DNA of 64,000 bases, taken from the NCBI GenBank assembly GCA_046156035.1, contig JBJXEW010000053.1:127374-191373 (forward strand), in the 5' to 3' direction. Shown one piece after another: positions 1 through 8,405 of the stretch. This DNA comes from JAEUIX01 sp046156035. GTDB taxonomy: Bacteria; Planctomycetota; Phycisphaerae; Phycisphaerales; UBA1924. Made by a program: the position numbers and the translations under genes. The stretch's first letter is position 1, and the number at the start of each line of letters is the position of its first letter. The notes beneath the pieces are model-generated. The model was not told where the DNA came from, did not search any database, and worked only from the letters and a program-made list of their open reading frames with translations.

Positions 1-121
1 TGGTCTTGCCGCTGCCGGTGTGGCCGGTGAGGACGAGGTTGCGGATGTTGGCGGGCGCGGTGGCTCCCGCACCCGCGGCGTGAGAGGCGGGTGCGACAGC
101 GGTGGTGGCAGGGGCGGCCAT
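1..121 (-). CDS. EF-G-like translation GTPase, N-terminal fragment
   Basis: Only the first 40 codons lie in the window; the gene runs off the left edge. After an Ala/Pro-rich leader of about 24 residues comes NIRNLVLTGHTGSGKT, a Walker A (G1) motif at residues 33-40. Canonical EF-G has an AHIDAGKT-type P-loop, whereas GHxGSGKT preceded by IRN fits the EF-G-like (EF-G2/FusA2) branch of ribosome-associated GTPases. The start is the ATG at 121. Family assignment rests on this one motif, so another P-loop GTPase remains possible. Confidence 0.6.
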   Translation of the reverse strand, partial: MAAPATTAVAPASHAAGAGATAPANIRNLVLTGHTGSGKT

Positions 122-302
122 GGCACGGTCCTCCGAAACACCCCTTCGGGCAGAGCGCCCGCGGGGTGCGTTCAGAGGGCAGTGTACCCGTGCCTGCCGG
201 GCCGGTGGAGAAGGTGCAAGGGCGGCGAGCCGGGTGTGGCCATGCCTGCAACGTGGGCACGCGGCACCCCTCACATCCCGAACACGCATCGAGCCGGCGG
301 TT

Positions 303-764
303 TCAGCCGGTGGTGTCGAGCGCTGTGCCGGGCGGCACGAATGTGATGGTGCGCGTGGCGGATTCGATGTCGAAGGTGAGGCTCAGGCTGGCGCCAGACG
401 GCCCGACCGACGGGAGCGTGTAGGTGAGAATGGCGCGCCGGCGGATGTAGTTTTCCACCACACCGCCGAGCGTGTTCGTGCCGAGCGGGTCGGAAGTGGT
501 GTCAACGGGAGCGTCGGCGTATTGCACGTTGCCCCGGCTCTGGGCGGCCGCGCGGCGTTGGGCGAGCGTGGAGAACTCCGCCCCGTCGCCCTGGCGCGGG
601 GCGCTGGTGGTCGGGGCGGCAAGGCCATCGCCCGCAAGGCCCACGCCGCTGAGGAACTGGCGGCCGAGCGAGCCGCCGCCGTCGGTGCTGCTGCCGCCGG
701 CAGAACGCACACGCGAGAGGGGTGCGGGTGGAATGAGCAGGTTGACGAGGTCGGTGATCCGCAT
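303..764 (-). CDS. Hypothetical protein, 153 aa
   Basis: I do not recognise this family. The protein begins MRITDLVNLLIPP, continues through a Ser/Gly-rich stretch, and ends in alternating hydrophobic and polar segments such as AILTYTLPSVGPS that could be beta strands. A GTG at 773 is an alternative start three codons upstream. No signal peptide or cysteine motif is visible. It is divergent from queA and followed on its own strand by the EF-G-like gene. The reverse frame was preferred because real queA homology starts only near 928, leaving this interval otherwise empty. Confidence 0.5.
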   Translation of the reverse strand: MRITDLVNLLIPPAPLSRVRSAGGSSTDGGGSLGRQFLSGVGLAGDGLAAPTTSAPRQGDGAEFSTLAQRRAAAQSRGNVQYADAPVDTTSDPLGTNTLGGVVENYIRRRAILTYTLPSVGPSGASLSLTFDIESATRTITFVPPGTALDTTG

Positions 765-927
765 CGCCGACACACTGGCGAGCGGCGTGCCGGGACGGGC
801 CCGTGGTGGTTGGTCCGAGAAGAATGGCCGGCACGCACCGGCGCGGCGGCGTGTGCGGGTGCGGAGCCGAAGCAGCCGGGCCGTTTATCCGGTCTGTGGT
901 GCTGGGCCGACACGCCAACGATGGCTG

Positions 928-2091
928 GTGCTGCGCGTGAGCGATCTGGAATACGAGTTGCCACCGGAGGCCGTGGCCACGCACCCGGCGGTGCCGCGCG
1001 AGAGTGCGCGGCTGCTGGTGGCCCGACGAGGCGAGCCGGCGGCGGGCATTGAGGACCGACGCGTGAGCGACCTGCCGGACCTGCTGGCACCGGGCGATCT
1101 GCTCGTGGTCAACACCACCCGCGTGATTCCGGCCCGGTTTGTGGGCGTGCGGGCCGACACGGGCGGGCGAGCGGAGGGCCTGTATCTGGCCGATGTGCCG
1201 GGCGAAGGGTCTTTGCACTGGCGGGCGATGCTCAAAGCGCGGCGGCTGAAGGAGGGGGTTCGGATCACGCTGGAGAGCGTGGCGGACGGGACGTCCGCCC
1301 CACCAGACCCAGAGGTGGACGGGACGTCCGGCGTGTCGCTGGAACTGCTCTCGCGCAGCGAGGTGGCGGGCGAGGAGGGCGCGTGGGTGGCGCGTGTGCA
1401 CGGGGCCGCCGCGGGCGAATCGAGCATGGCGTTGCTGGCGCGCGTGGGGTTGCCGCCGATCCCGCCCTATATCCGTGCCGCGAGAAGGCAGCACGAAGAA
1501 GCCGAAACGTGCGGAGAAGACCCCGCGGCGTACCAGACCGTGTATGCACGCGCGGACCGGGCCGGGGGGGGGAGTGTGGCCGCGCCCACGGCGGGCCTGC
1601 ACTTTTCGCCCAAGTTGCTGGCACGCCTGGAGGCCCGCGGCGTGCGCCGGGCGGAGGTGGCACTGCACGTGGGCACAGGCACGTTCAAGGTGGTGGAGAC
1701 GGAGTTTCTGGAGCAGCACCCGATGCACGCCGAGTGGTGCTGCGTGCCCGAGGCGACGCGCAGGCTGCTGGTGGACACCCGCGCGGCGGGCGGGCGTGTG
1801 ATCGCAGTGGGTACCACCACGGCCCGCACGTTGGAATCGTTCCCTGACCTGCTGGAGCGGCCGGGCGAGCGTGAGGTCTGGACGCGCATACTCATTGCGC
1901 CCGGGCACGAGTGGCGGAATGTGGACGGCCTGATGACGAACTTCCACCTGCCGCGCAGCACGCTGATGGCGATGGTGGGGGCGTTCCTGGGTGAGCCCGG
2001 TGGCATCGTGCGGCTGATCGCCCTGTATCAGCACGCGATTGCGCAGGGGTACAGGTTCTACTCGTATGGGGATGCGATGCTGGTGGTGTGA
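928..2091 (+). CDS. queA: S-adenosylmethionine:tRNA ribosyltransferase-isomerase
   Basis: QueA transfers the ribosyl part of SAM to preQ1 in tRNA to make epoxyqueuosine, in the cytoplasm. The 387-residue product carries the family signatures: VSDLEYELP at the N-terminus, LLVVNTTRVIPARF, HVGTGTFKVVETE, AVGTTTARTLES (near residue 293), TNFHLPRSTLMAMVGAF and QGYRFYSYGDAML at the C-terminus. The GTG at 928 is chosen because it gives a leader of typical length; GTG 937 is possible, and the longer open frame upstream has no family similarity. Residues about 118-135 (ADGTSAPP...DGTSG) are an insertion encoded by a palindromic repeat also found in thiE and at 21.1 kb. Confidence 0.95.
   Translation: MLRVSDLEYELPPEAVATHPAVPRESARLLVARRGEPAAGIEDRRVSDLPDLLAPGDLLVVNTTRVIPARFVGVRADTGGRAEGLYLADVPGEGSLHWRAMLKARRLKEGVRITLESVADGTSAPPDPEVDGTSGVSLELLSRSEVAGEEGAWVARVHGAAAGESSMALLARVGLPPIPPYIRAARRQHEEAETCGEDPAAYQTVYARADRAGGGSVAAPTAGLHFSPKLLARLEARGVRRAEVALHVGTGTFKVVETEFLEQHPMHAEWCCVPEATRRLLVDTRAAGGRVIAVGTTTARTLESFPDLLERPGEREVWTRILIAPGHEWRNVDGLMTNFHLPRSTLMAMVGAFLGEPGGIVRLIALYQHAIAQGYRFYSYGDAMLVV
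1281..1303 (+). repeat. 23-bp palindromic repeat, copy 1, inside queA
   Basis: The unit begins GGCGGACGGGACGTCC and ends GCCCCAC, with GGCGGAC/GTCCGCC as self-complementary arms. Exact copies occur at 20424-20446 (reverse strand) and 21098-21120. A partial second unit, GTGGACGGGACGTCCGG, follows at 1315-1331. Here it is read in frame as ADGTSAP. Confidence 0.9.
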
Positions 2092-2128
2092 GCCGGCGGC
2101 TGGTTGCGGGGGCGGCCGCACCGATAAA

Positions 2129-2148
2129 GCCGCGGCTTGCGCCGCGGC
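2129..2148. repeat. Intergenic hairpin, GCCGCGGC arms
   Basis: Two identical self-complementary octamers GCCGCGGC (2129-2136 and 2141-2148) are separated by TTGC, giving a perfect 8-bp stem just after queA. There is no T-tract, so an intrinsic terminator is not supported. It resembles the other short word-type hairpins in this window. Confidence 0.5.
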
Positions 2149-2208
2149 CTCGTTGAGGACCCCGGCGGTCGGTGGCACAGAGGAACGATCCGCTACGCTT
2201 GCGGCCGC

Positions 2209-4467
2209 ATGAGGTGGCTCTTCACCATCACGATCTTCGTCGGGGCCGCGCTCCTGTTTCTCGTGCAGCCGATGGTGGCCAAGTTGCTGCTGCCGTCGTT
2301 CGGTGGCTCGTCGTTCGTGTGGAACACGGCGATGATGTTCTTCCAGGGCACGCTTCTGGCGGGATACGCCTACGCGCACCTCATCGGGCGTGGCCCGGCC
2401 CGTTGGTGGAAGACTGGCCTGCACGCGCTGGTGCTGGGCGTGGCGATCGTCTCGCTGCCCATCGCCATGCCCGCGGCGTGGGTGCCCATGGCTGAGGGTT
2501 CGCCCATGGGGCCGCTGCTCAAGGCGCTGGTGCTGATGGCCGCGCTTCCCGCGGCGGTCATGGCGACCACCGGCCCGCTCATTCAGGCGTGGTACAGCCG
2601 CACCGGCGCGGCGGACGCGAAGGACCCGTACTTCCTTTACACGGCGAGTAACGCGGGCAGCCTGGTGGGGCTGCTCGGCTACCCCTTCGTGGTCGAGCGG
2701 TTGATCCCCCTCAGCGAGCAGGGCCGCGTGTGGACGGGGGCTTATGTGGTGTATGCCCTGCTGGCGATCACGTGCGGTGTTGTGGCCGCCGCCAGAGGCC
2801 GGGGGCACATGCGCGGTGGGGCGGCATCCGCGGCTGCCCAGACGCCGGCGGTGGCGGCGCTGGTGTCGTGGAAGGACCGCGGGCTGTGGCTGCTGCTGGC
2901 GTTCGCACCGTCAAGCCTCACGCTGGGGGCGACGCAGTACATTTCCACGGATGTGGGCTCGTTCCCGCTGCTGTGGATCCTCCCGCTCACGGCCTACATC
3001 GTGTCGTTCATGATCGCGTTCTCGATGCGCGGCGGCGGGGTCGTCGCGGTGTGCGCGCAGACGATTCCGGTGGCGGCGGTGCTGGTGGGCGGCACCGTCA
3101 TGATCGGTCCGGGCGTGCGCTGGGTGTCGGACAATCTGGCCCTGATGCTGGCCCTGCACGTGGGGCTGGTGCTGGTGGGATCGATCGGGGTGCACGCGAA
3201 GTTGTTCGCGGCTCGGCCAGCCGCGGCGCACCTGACGGAGTTCTACCTGCTGATCGCGGTGGGCGGGGTGGCGGGCGGCGCGTTCAACGCGCTTCTGGCG
3301 CCGGTGGTGTTCACGCGCGTGTGGGAGTATCCGCTGGCGATCGCGCTGGTGTGTGTGCTCGGGGCACGGGGTCTGGGCGTGCCGGGCGTGCGCTGGCTGC
3401 GGGCCACGAGCGACCGGCGCTGGTGGCGGGTGGCGCTGGACGTGGTGCTGCCGTTGCTCGTCTTCCTGCTGGGCGGCCTGTGCCTGATCGTGGGCGATCA
3501 ACTTCAATTGCCCAAAGACTTCGAGGGCCCGATGCTGCGGGTGGTGGTGCCGGTGCTGGCCTGCCTGATGCTGGTGGGGCGGCCGCTGCGCGTGGGGCTG
3601 GGCGTGCTGGCGCTCTTCGTGGTGGCCGACCGGAACCAATACTTCTTCGCGCACGTGCTGCACCGGGTTCGCACGTACTACGGCGTGCACATGGTCTTCC
3701 GCGAGCCGCAGGTGCGGCAGCGCACCCTCTCGCACGGCACCACGCGGCACACCGTGCAATCGGATGTTCCGGAGTTCGCGTCCATGCCCCAGGCCTATTA
3801 CCACCCCACCTCGCCGATCGGGTGGGTGTTTGACTGGCTGGAGCAGCGCGAGCGCCCCCTCAGCGTGGCGCTGGTGGGGATGGGCGGCGGGGCCTTGGCC
3901 GCGTACAGCCGCGAGGGCGACGTGCACACGTTCTACGAGATCGATCCGGAAGTGCGCCGCATCGCGACCAATCCGGCCCTGTTCACGTACGTGCCCGATG
4001 CCAAGGGGCGCATCGAGATCGTGATGGGCGATGCCCGCCAGCGGCTGGGCTCTGCGCCCGACGCGGCGTATGACCTGATCGTGCTCGATGCCTTCAGCGC
4101 CGACTCCATCCCCACGCACCTGGTCACGGTCGAGGCGTTCGCGACCTACCTGGCAAAACTCAGGCCCGACGGCCTGATCGCGGTCCACATCTCCAACCGC
4201 TTCTTTGAACTCAACAAACCGCTCGTGCCCCTGGCGATCGAACTGGACCTCGAGGCGCTGGTCTGGTATGACAACCAAGTGACACCGGGGCAGGCCGCGC
4301 AAGGCAAGGAGGCATCGATGTGGATGCTCATGGGCCGCAAGGGGTGGGGCGTGCAGGCGGGCGTGCAGCCCGGATCCTGGCGTGTGCCGCCACCGCCCGG
4401 TCCCGGCGACCGTGCGTGGACAGACGACTTCACCAACCCCCTCTCCGCCCTGCACGCGTGGTGGTAG
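2209..4467 (+). CDS. Membrane protein fused to spermidine-synthase-like domain
   Basis: The 752-residue protein has an N-terminal polytopic membrane region (many hydrophobic helices up to about residue 500) followed by a Rossmann methyltransferase-like domain at about 550-720. That domain has the glycine-rich loop VGMGGGALA, the acidic strand end YEIDP, and DAFSADSIPTHL, which matches the active-site region of spermidine synthases. This architecture is the fused MFS/spermidine synthase family common in environmental bacteria. The substrate is unknown and true aminopropyl transfer is unproven. The start is ATG 2209; upstream in-frame codons have no family-like character. Confidence 0.8.
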   Translation: MRWLFTITIFVGAALLFLVQPMVAKLLLPSFGGSSFVWNTAMMFFQGTLLAGYAYAHLIGRGPARWWKTGLHALVLGVAIVSLPIAMPAAWVPMAEGSPMGPLLKALVLMAALPAAVMATTGPLIQAWYSRTGAADAKDPYFLYTASNAGSLVGLLGYPFVVERLIPLSEQGRVWTGAYVVYALLAITCGVVAAARGRGHMRGGAASAAAQTPAVAALVSWKDRGLWLLLAFAPSSLTLGATQYISTDVGSFPLLWILPLTAYIVSFMIAFSMRGGGVVAVCAQTIPVAAVLVGGTVMIGPGVRWVSDNLALMLALHVGLVLVGSIGVHAKLFAARPAAAHLTEFYLLIAVGGVAGGAFNALLAPVVFTRVWEYPLAIALVCVLGARGLGVPGVRWLRATSDRRWWRVALDVVLPLLVFLLGGLCLIVGDQLQLPKDFEGPMLRVVVPVLACLMLVGRPLRVGLGVLALFVVADRNQYFFAHVLHRVRTYYGVHMVFREPQVRQRTLSHGTTRHTVQSDVPEFASMPQAYYHPTSPIGWVFDWLEQRERPLSVALVGMGGGALAAYSREGDVHTFYEIDPEVRRIATNPALFTYVPDAKGRIEIVMGDARQRLGSAPDAAYDLIVLDAFSADSIPTHLVTVEAFATYLAKLRPDGLIAVHISNRFFELNKPLVPLAIELDLEALVWYDNQVTPGQAAQGKEASMWMLMGRKGWGVQAGVQPGSWRVPPPPGPGDRAWTDDFTNPLSALHAWW

Positions 4468-4482
4468 ACGGCGCGGCCTCTC

Positions 4483-5475
4483 TCAGAGCTTGCCGCGGGC
4501 GGTGTAGAAGCACGGCGCGACCCGCCGCACATCGCTCAGGCCCGCCGCCGGATCGTTCAGCCACGAGAGGATGGTCTCGGGCGTGCAGGTCCAGCAGTAG
4601 CGCGGCTCGATGGCATCGAACAGGCCCAGTGCGCCGGTGCGGAAGGTCTGGAGCGTCGGCAGTTTCCCGTGCCGGCCCGTCAGGTAGAACGCCAGCGGAA
4701 CGGCCATGGCGCGGCAGACCCAAAGCAGCAGCGGGCGCGGCAGTTTGGTGAGGAAGGGCAGGCGCTCGCGCACATTCACGTAGCCCACAGCGCCCTTCTC
4801 GTAGTTGTAGAACATGAAGTAGCCGCCGGCCTTGACGCGCTTGGCCGCCTCGATGCAGGCCTTGCGCGCGTCGGGCGTGGTGTTGGAGACGCCGATCGAG
4901 ATCACGCAGTCGAACGATCGGGGCAGCAGGGGCAGGTCCAGAAGATCGCCGCGGATGTAGGTGGTGTCCAGGTCCGGGTTGATCGCCCGGTCTTCGTGCG
5001 TGCAGCGGTAGACCACTTCGGAAAGGTCTACGCCCAGGGCCTTGGCGCCGACCCCTGCGAAGGCGCGCACATACTGCCCGTGTCCGGAGCCCAGGTCAAC
5101 AAACGTGCGGCCCTTGAACCACTCGGGCGTGAGGCCCAGGGGGTGAAGCACACTCTGCAGCAGCGACGCGCGCGTGTTGTTGTAGACGATCTTGTCGCTG
5201 AGATTGCCCGCAAGGATGTTGTTCCACTGGAAGGCGAAGCCCTTCTCGTCGCCGCGGTCGTCGGCCTGGGGGGAGACAAAGTCGATCACGCCCTCGCGGA
5301 CGGCCGCGGCCTTGCGGTCTGAGGGTGTCAGCAGGGCCGAGCCGTCGGGGGAGGCGTGGAGTGCTTCGCCGTCGGTGGGCGAGCGCAGCACGTCGCCGAA
5401 CCGGGCGCGGAAGTGCTCAAAGACCTGTGGCGCCGGGTGCGTGGCGCTCACACGTTCCGTGGTGCCTGGCATCAT
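4483..5475 (-). CDS. Class I SAM-dependent methyltransferase
   Basis: This 330-residue protein has the SAM-binding motif FVDLGSGHGQYVRAF, an acidic residue in GVDLSE, and the post-motif FDCVISIGVSNTTP. The N-terminal 80 residues (LRSPTDGEALHASPDGSALL, then VREGVIDFVSP) resemble a Trm112-like module whose zinc-binding cysteines have been lost. Similar fusions occur in methyltransferases of unknown small-molecule or lipid substrates. The start is the first of two tandem ATGs at 5475, preceded by AGGGAG at good Shine-Dalgarno spacing. It is convergent with the spermidine-synthase-like gene, with a 15-bp gap. Confidence 0.8.
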   Translation of the reverse strand: MMPGTTERVSATHPAPQVFEHFRARFGDVLRSPTDGEALHASPDGSALLTPSDRKAAAVREGVIDFVSPQADDRGDEKGFAFQWNNILAGNLSDKIVYNNTRASLLQSVLHPLGLTPEWFKGRTFVDLGSGHGQYVRAFAGVGAKALGVDLSEVVYRCTHEDRAINPDLDTTYIRGDLLDLPLLPRSFDCVISIGVSNTTPDARKACIEAAKRVKAGGYFMFYNYEKGAVGYVNVRERLPFLTKLPRPLLLWVCRAMAVPLAFYLTGRHGKLPTLQTFRTGALGLFDAIEPRYCWTCTPETILSWLNDPAAGLSDVRRVAPCFYTARGKL

Positions 5476-5566
5476 GAACGCTCCCTGGACAACGCTGCCC
5501 AACCGACGGTGGCGATTGCGCGCGCCGATGGTACCAACATTTGTGCAAAGTCGCAAGGGCGCACCG

Positions 5567-6346
5567 TCAGGCGGACACCAAGTGTGAGAGAATATCGACA
5601 ACGCCCGCGGCTTCGGCGTGGGGCGAAACGTAGTGGGCGTGCTCCTTGATCTGTGGCGCGGCGTTGGCCGGGCACGCAAACCACCCTGCGCGGTCGGCGA
5701 TGAACTTGTCGCCCAGCGTGTCGCCGATGCCCGCGAGGCGGGCCTTGGGAATCTTGAGCGTGGGCAGCATGCGGTCAAGGGCCGTGCCCTTGTTGATGTG
5801 GGCGAGGTCGCAGTTGATGTAGAGCCAGGTCATGCTCACGTTGAAGGGCCAAGAGCCGCCCGCCCCGCCCCGCCGCTTCACCTCGGCGGCCACGGCGGGC
5901 AAGACGAGGTCGCGCAGCAGCGACGTGTCCGGGTGCCAGAGCGTGACGCTGGCGGTTTTGCCGGGCTGCTCGGTGACACCACGCGATGCGAAGGTGCGGT
6001 GCGCCCACTCGCTGAGTTCGTGGACCGCGTGCAGGTGGGTGTCGCTGATCGCCGGGTCGAGGGTGTAGAGGTTGGTTCCGGGGTGATAGACCCACGCGCC
6101 GTTCTCGCAGACGCACGGCTGCGTGGTGTTGTGGATCAGGCGGCAGATGGCCTCGGCAAAGGGCTGGGGCCGGCCGCTGCACACGGTGACGGTGGGCCGG
6201 TCGCCGCGCTCCTGCGCAAGGCGGTTGTGGGCCGCGATGAGGGCGAGGTTGTCCAGGTCAAAGGGCGTGCTGGATTCGGGCGTGAGGCAGCCGTCGATAT
6301 CGCAGATGACCAGGTCGTGCTGGCGGATTGGGAGCGTGCCGGGCAT
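5567..6346 (-). CDS. HAD-superfamily phosphatase
   Basis: The 259-residue hydrolase shows HAD motif I (VICDIDGCLTP, residues about 11-21), motif II in TVTVCSGRPQPF, and motif IV as GIGDTLGD, where the more usual GDxxND has Gly in place of Asn. The layout with an inserted cap between motifs II and III fits Cof/sucrose-phosphatase-like type II HAD enzymes acting on sugar phosphates; the substrate cannot be inferred. On its strand a TATCCT hexamer at 6360-6355 lies 8 nt before the ATG with no Shine-Dalgarno, suggesting a nearly leaderless mRNA. Confidence 0.8.
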   Translation of the reverse strand: MPGTLPIRQHDLVICDIDGCLTPESSTPFDLDNLALIAAHNRLAQERGDRPTVTVCSGRPQPFAEAICRLIHNTTQPCVCENGAWVYHPGTNLYTLDPAISDTHLHAVHELSEWAHRTFASRGVTEQPGKTASVTLWHPDTSLLRDLVLPAVAAEVKRRGGAGGSWPFNVSMTWLYINCDLAHINKGTALDRMLPTLKIPKARLAGIGDTLGDKFIADRAGWFACPANAAPQIKEHAHYVSPHAEAAGVVDILSHLVSA

Positions 6347-6430
6347 GGGGCGGGAGGATATGGATGGGCCGCGCGACGTGCGTCCGTCGCCCAGGTCGTA
6401 TGCGGGGCGACGGCACTCATACGCTCCGCC

Positions 6431-6673
6431 ATGCCCCGACCGGTGCAGCGGCCGCGATTGACTCCTGTGCCGTGCCCGCAGTGCGGCTATGACCTCACCG
6501 GCCTGACCGTGGACCGCTGCCCCGAGTGCGGTTCGCTCGTGTCGCTTGGGTACGACCTTGCCGACTTGGCCGCGAAGCGCAAGGGCACGCTGCCGTGCGC
6601 GGTCTGCCACTCAAAGGCACCGCCCACGGCCTCTGGGTTGTGCGCGGCGTGCGGGGCGAAGCGCGCTGGATGA
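6431..6673 (+). CDS. Small double zinc-ribbon protein, 80 aa
   Basis: The 80-residue protein is built from two cysteine pairs of zinc-ribbon type: CPQC at about 15-18 with CPEC at 30-33, and CAVC at about 56-59 with CAAC at 71-74. The CPxCGYDLTGL...RCPECG pattern is very common in planctomycete proteins, where it forms an N-terminal zinc ribbon. Function is unknown. It lies between the divergent HAD gene and aroC. Confidence 0.7.
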   Translation: MPRPVQRPRLTPVPCPQCGYDLTGLTVDRCPECGSLVSLGYDLADLAAKRKGTLPCAVCHSKAPPTASGLCAACGAKRAG

Positions 6674-6725
6674 GCCATGAGCACCGACCCGCCCCGACGG
6701 GTCGGTGGCACAAAGGCGCGGTGAG

Positions 6726-6731
6726 TAACCT
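6726..6731 (+). promoter_or_regulatory. Candidate leaderless -10 of aroC (TAACCT)
   Basis: TAACCT ends 6 nt before the aroC ATG at 6738 and no Shine-Dalgarno is present. A transcript starting the usual 6-7 nt after the hexamer would begin at the start codon. No convincing -35 is seen. Confidence 0.4.
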
Positions 6732-6737
6732 ACCTAC

Positions 6738-7931
6738 ATGGGCACGCTGTCTTACCTCACCGCGGGCGAGTCTCACGGGCCTTCGCTGGTCGCGGTCGTC
6801 TCGGGCCTGCCCGCTGGGCTGGCCATCAACGCCGACTTCATCAACGCCGAACTCCGCCGTCGCCAAGGTGGCTACGGGCGGGGCGGGCGGCAGAAGATCG
6901 AGACCGATGTGGCCGAGATTCTCTCCGGCACGCGGGCCGGAAAAACCATCGGTTCGCCTATCACCCTGCGCATCGTGAACAAGGATGCACGGCTCGATGA
7001 CGCGGCGAAAACGCCGCCCGTCTACACGCCGCGCCCGGGCCACGCGGACCTGGCGGGCAGCGTGAAGTATCTCACCACCGACTGCCGCGACACGCTGGAG
7101 CGTGCGAGCGCGCGAGAAACGGCGGCGCGTGTGGCCGCGGGCGCGGCAGCACGCTGCCTTCTGGATGCGCTTGGCATTCGCGTCTTCGGGTTCGTGCGGT
7201 CCATCCACGTGGCGGCCAGCGGCGTGCAGGTGAACGAGGCGAATCTCGCGGCGATGCTCGCCGCGCGGGAGGGAAGCGAGACGTATTGCCCCGACGCGGC
7301 CGCGACCGCGGCACAGATCGAGGTGATCCACAAGGCCAAGGTGGACAAGACGACAGTGGGGGGCGTGGTGGAGGCGCACGTCTTCGGCTGCCCGCCGGGC
7401 CTGGGCAGCACCATGGACTGTCGCGACAGGCTCGATTCGCGTCTGGCCGCGGCAGCAATGGGTGTACAAGCGATCAAAGCGGTCGAGATCGGCCTGGGCA
7501 TGGCGTGCGCGGCGCGCTTCGGGCACGAGGTGCACGACCCGATCGCCTTCGACGCGGGCAAGGTGGAGACGGCCTCGCTGGGCTTTGTGCGTTCGAGCAA
7601 CAACGCGGGCGGCATCGAGGGCGGCATGACCAACGGCGCGCCCATCGTGGTGCGGGCCGCGATGAAGCCCATCAGCACGCTGCTGCGCGGCATGCCCAGC
7701 GTGAACCTGAACACCAAGCAGGCCCACACCAGTGATTATGAGCGGTCGGACATCTGCGCGGTGTCGGCCGCGAGCGTGGTGATCGAGAACGTGGCGGCGT
7801 TCGAGATCGCGAAGGCGGTGATGGAGAAGTTCGGCGGCGATTCGTGGCCGGAGACGCACGATCGCTACCAGCGGTATCTCAAGATCGCGCGGATGCTGCC
7901 GCTCAGCGAGCCTGTGGAACGGATCGCGTAG
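6738..7931 (+). CDS. aroC: Chorismate synthase
   Basis: AroC converts 5-enolpyruvylshikimate-3-phosphate to chorismate, the last step of the shikimate pathway, using reduced FMN. The 397-residue product has GESHGPSL at residues 11-18, GGYGRGGRQKIETD, HADLAGSVKYLTTDCRDTLE, the signature RASARETAARVAAGAAAR, and GGIEGGMTNG. Length and motif order fit the family. No other aro genes are adjacent. It converges on rpmA with only 6 bp between stop codons. Confidence 0.96.
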   Translation: MGTLSYLTAGESHGPSLVAVVSGLPAGLAINADFINAELRRRQGGYGRGGRQKIETDVAEILSGTRAGKTIGSPITLRIVNKDARLDDAAKTPPVYTPRPGHADLAGSVKYLTTDCRDTLERASARETAARVAAGAAARCLLDALGIRVFGFVRSIHVAASGVQVNEANLAAMLAAREGSETYCPDAAATAAQIEVIHKAKVDKTTVGGVVEAHVFGCPPGLGSTMDCRDRLDSRLAAAAMGVQAIKAVEIGLGMACAARFGHEVHDPIAFDAGKVETASLGFVRSSNNAGGIEGGMTNGAPIVVRAAMKPISTLLRGMPSVNLNTKQAHTSDYERSDICAVSAASVVIENVAAFEIAKAVMEKFGGDSWPETHDRYQRYLKIARMLPLSEPVERIA

Positions 7932-7937
7932 GGTCGC

Positions 7938-8225
7938 TCAGTTGGCCTTGGGGCTGGTGAGCCAGAAGGGCTTGGGCATCGCGGCATCGGTCGGGTCAAC
8001 GTGCACGGTGCGGCCCTGGAAGACCACCTTGCCGTGGCCGATGGAGAAGAGCGTGTCGTCTTTCCCGCGGCGAACCTGGAAGCCGGGCTTGTGCGGCGTG
8101 CCGACTTGGCGGATGATGATCGAGCCGGGCTGGGCGATCTCGCCCTCGTAGAGTTTCACGCCGCGGTACTGCGGGTTGCTGTCGCGGCCGTTTTTGGTCG
8201 AGCCCTGACCTTTTTTGTGTGCCAT
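7938..8225 (-). CDS. rpmA: 50S ribosomal protein L27
   Basis: Ribosomal protein bL27 lies near the peptidyl transferase centre. The 95-residue protein opens MAHKKGQGSTKNGRDSNPQY and contains GSIIIRQVGTPHKPG and DDTLFSIGHGKVVF, the usual L27 core. In most bacteria rplU (L21) lies immediately upstream; here the upstream gene is an unrelated secreted protein, so rpmA is split from rplU. The N-terminus begins directly with the mature-like AHKKG and has no cleavable leader. Confidence 0.97.
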   Translation of the reverse strand: MAHKKGQGSTKNGRDSNPQYRGVKLYEGEIAQPGSIIIRQVGTPHKPGFQVRRGKDDTLFSIGHGKVVFQGRTVHVDPTDAAMPKPFWLTSPKAN

Positions 8226-8405
8226 AGCGAAACTCGCAGAGGGTGCGGGGGGTGCGTGTGAGGGCTGCCGTGGAGGGGCCGGAATGGTGTCCGGGTGCGC
8301 TCTTTGGGCAGGGCGGGAAGGTTAGGCGTGGGGCACGGGTGCTTCCAGTTGCCGTGCCCGTGCGGTGTCGCTGACGGCCATCGGCTGACGGCTCGCGGCT
8401 TTCGT

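Noticed and set aside
2168..2181. TGGCAC resembling a sigma-54 -24 element before two genes
   Set aside because: The -12 TTGC element at the required spacing is missing at both places (2168 and 6700).
502..2808. 768-codon open frame opposite queA
   Set aside because: It is antisense to conserved queA and the following gene; the translation is Arg/His/Pro-rich low complexity, as expected for a GC-rich shadow frame.
8333..8360. GGGCACGG...CCGTGCCC inverted repeat as a terminator
   Set aside because: The stem is only 8 bp with a 12-nt loop and no T-tract in either direction.
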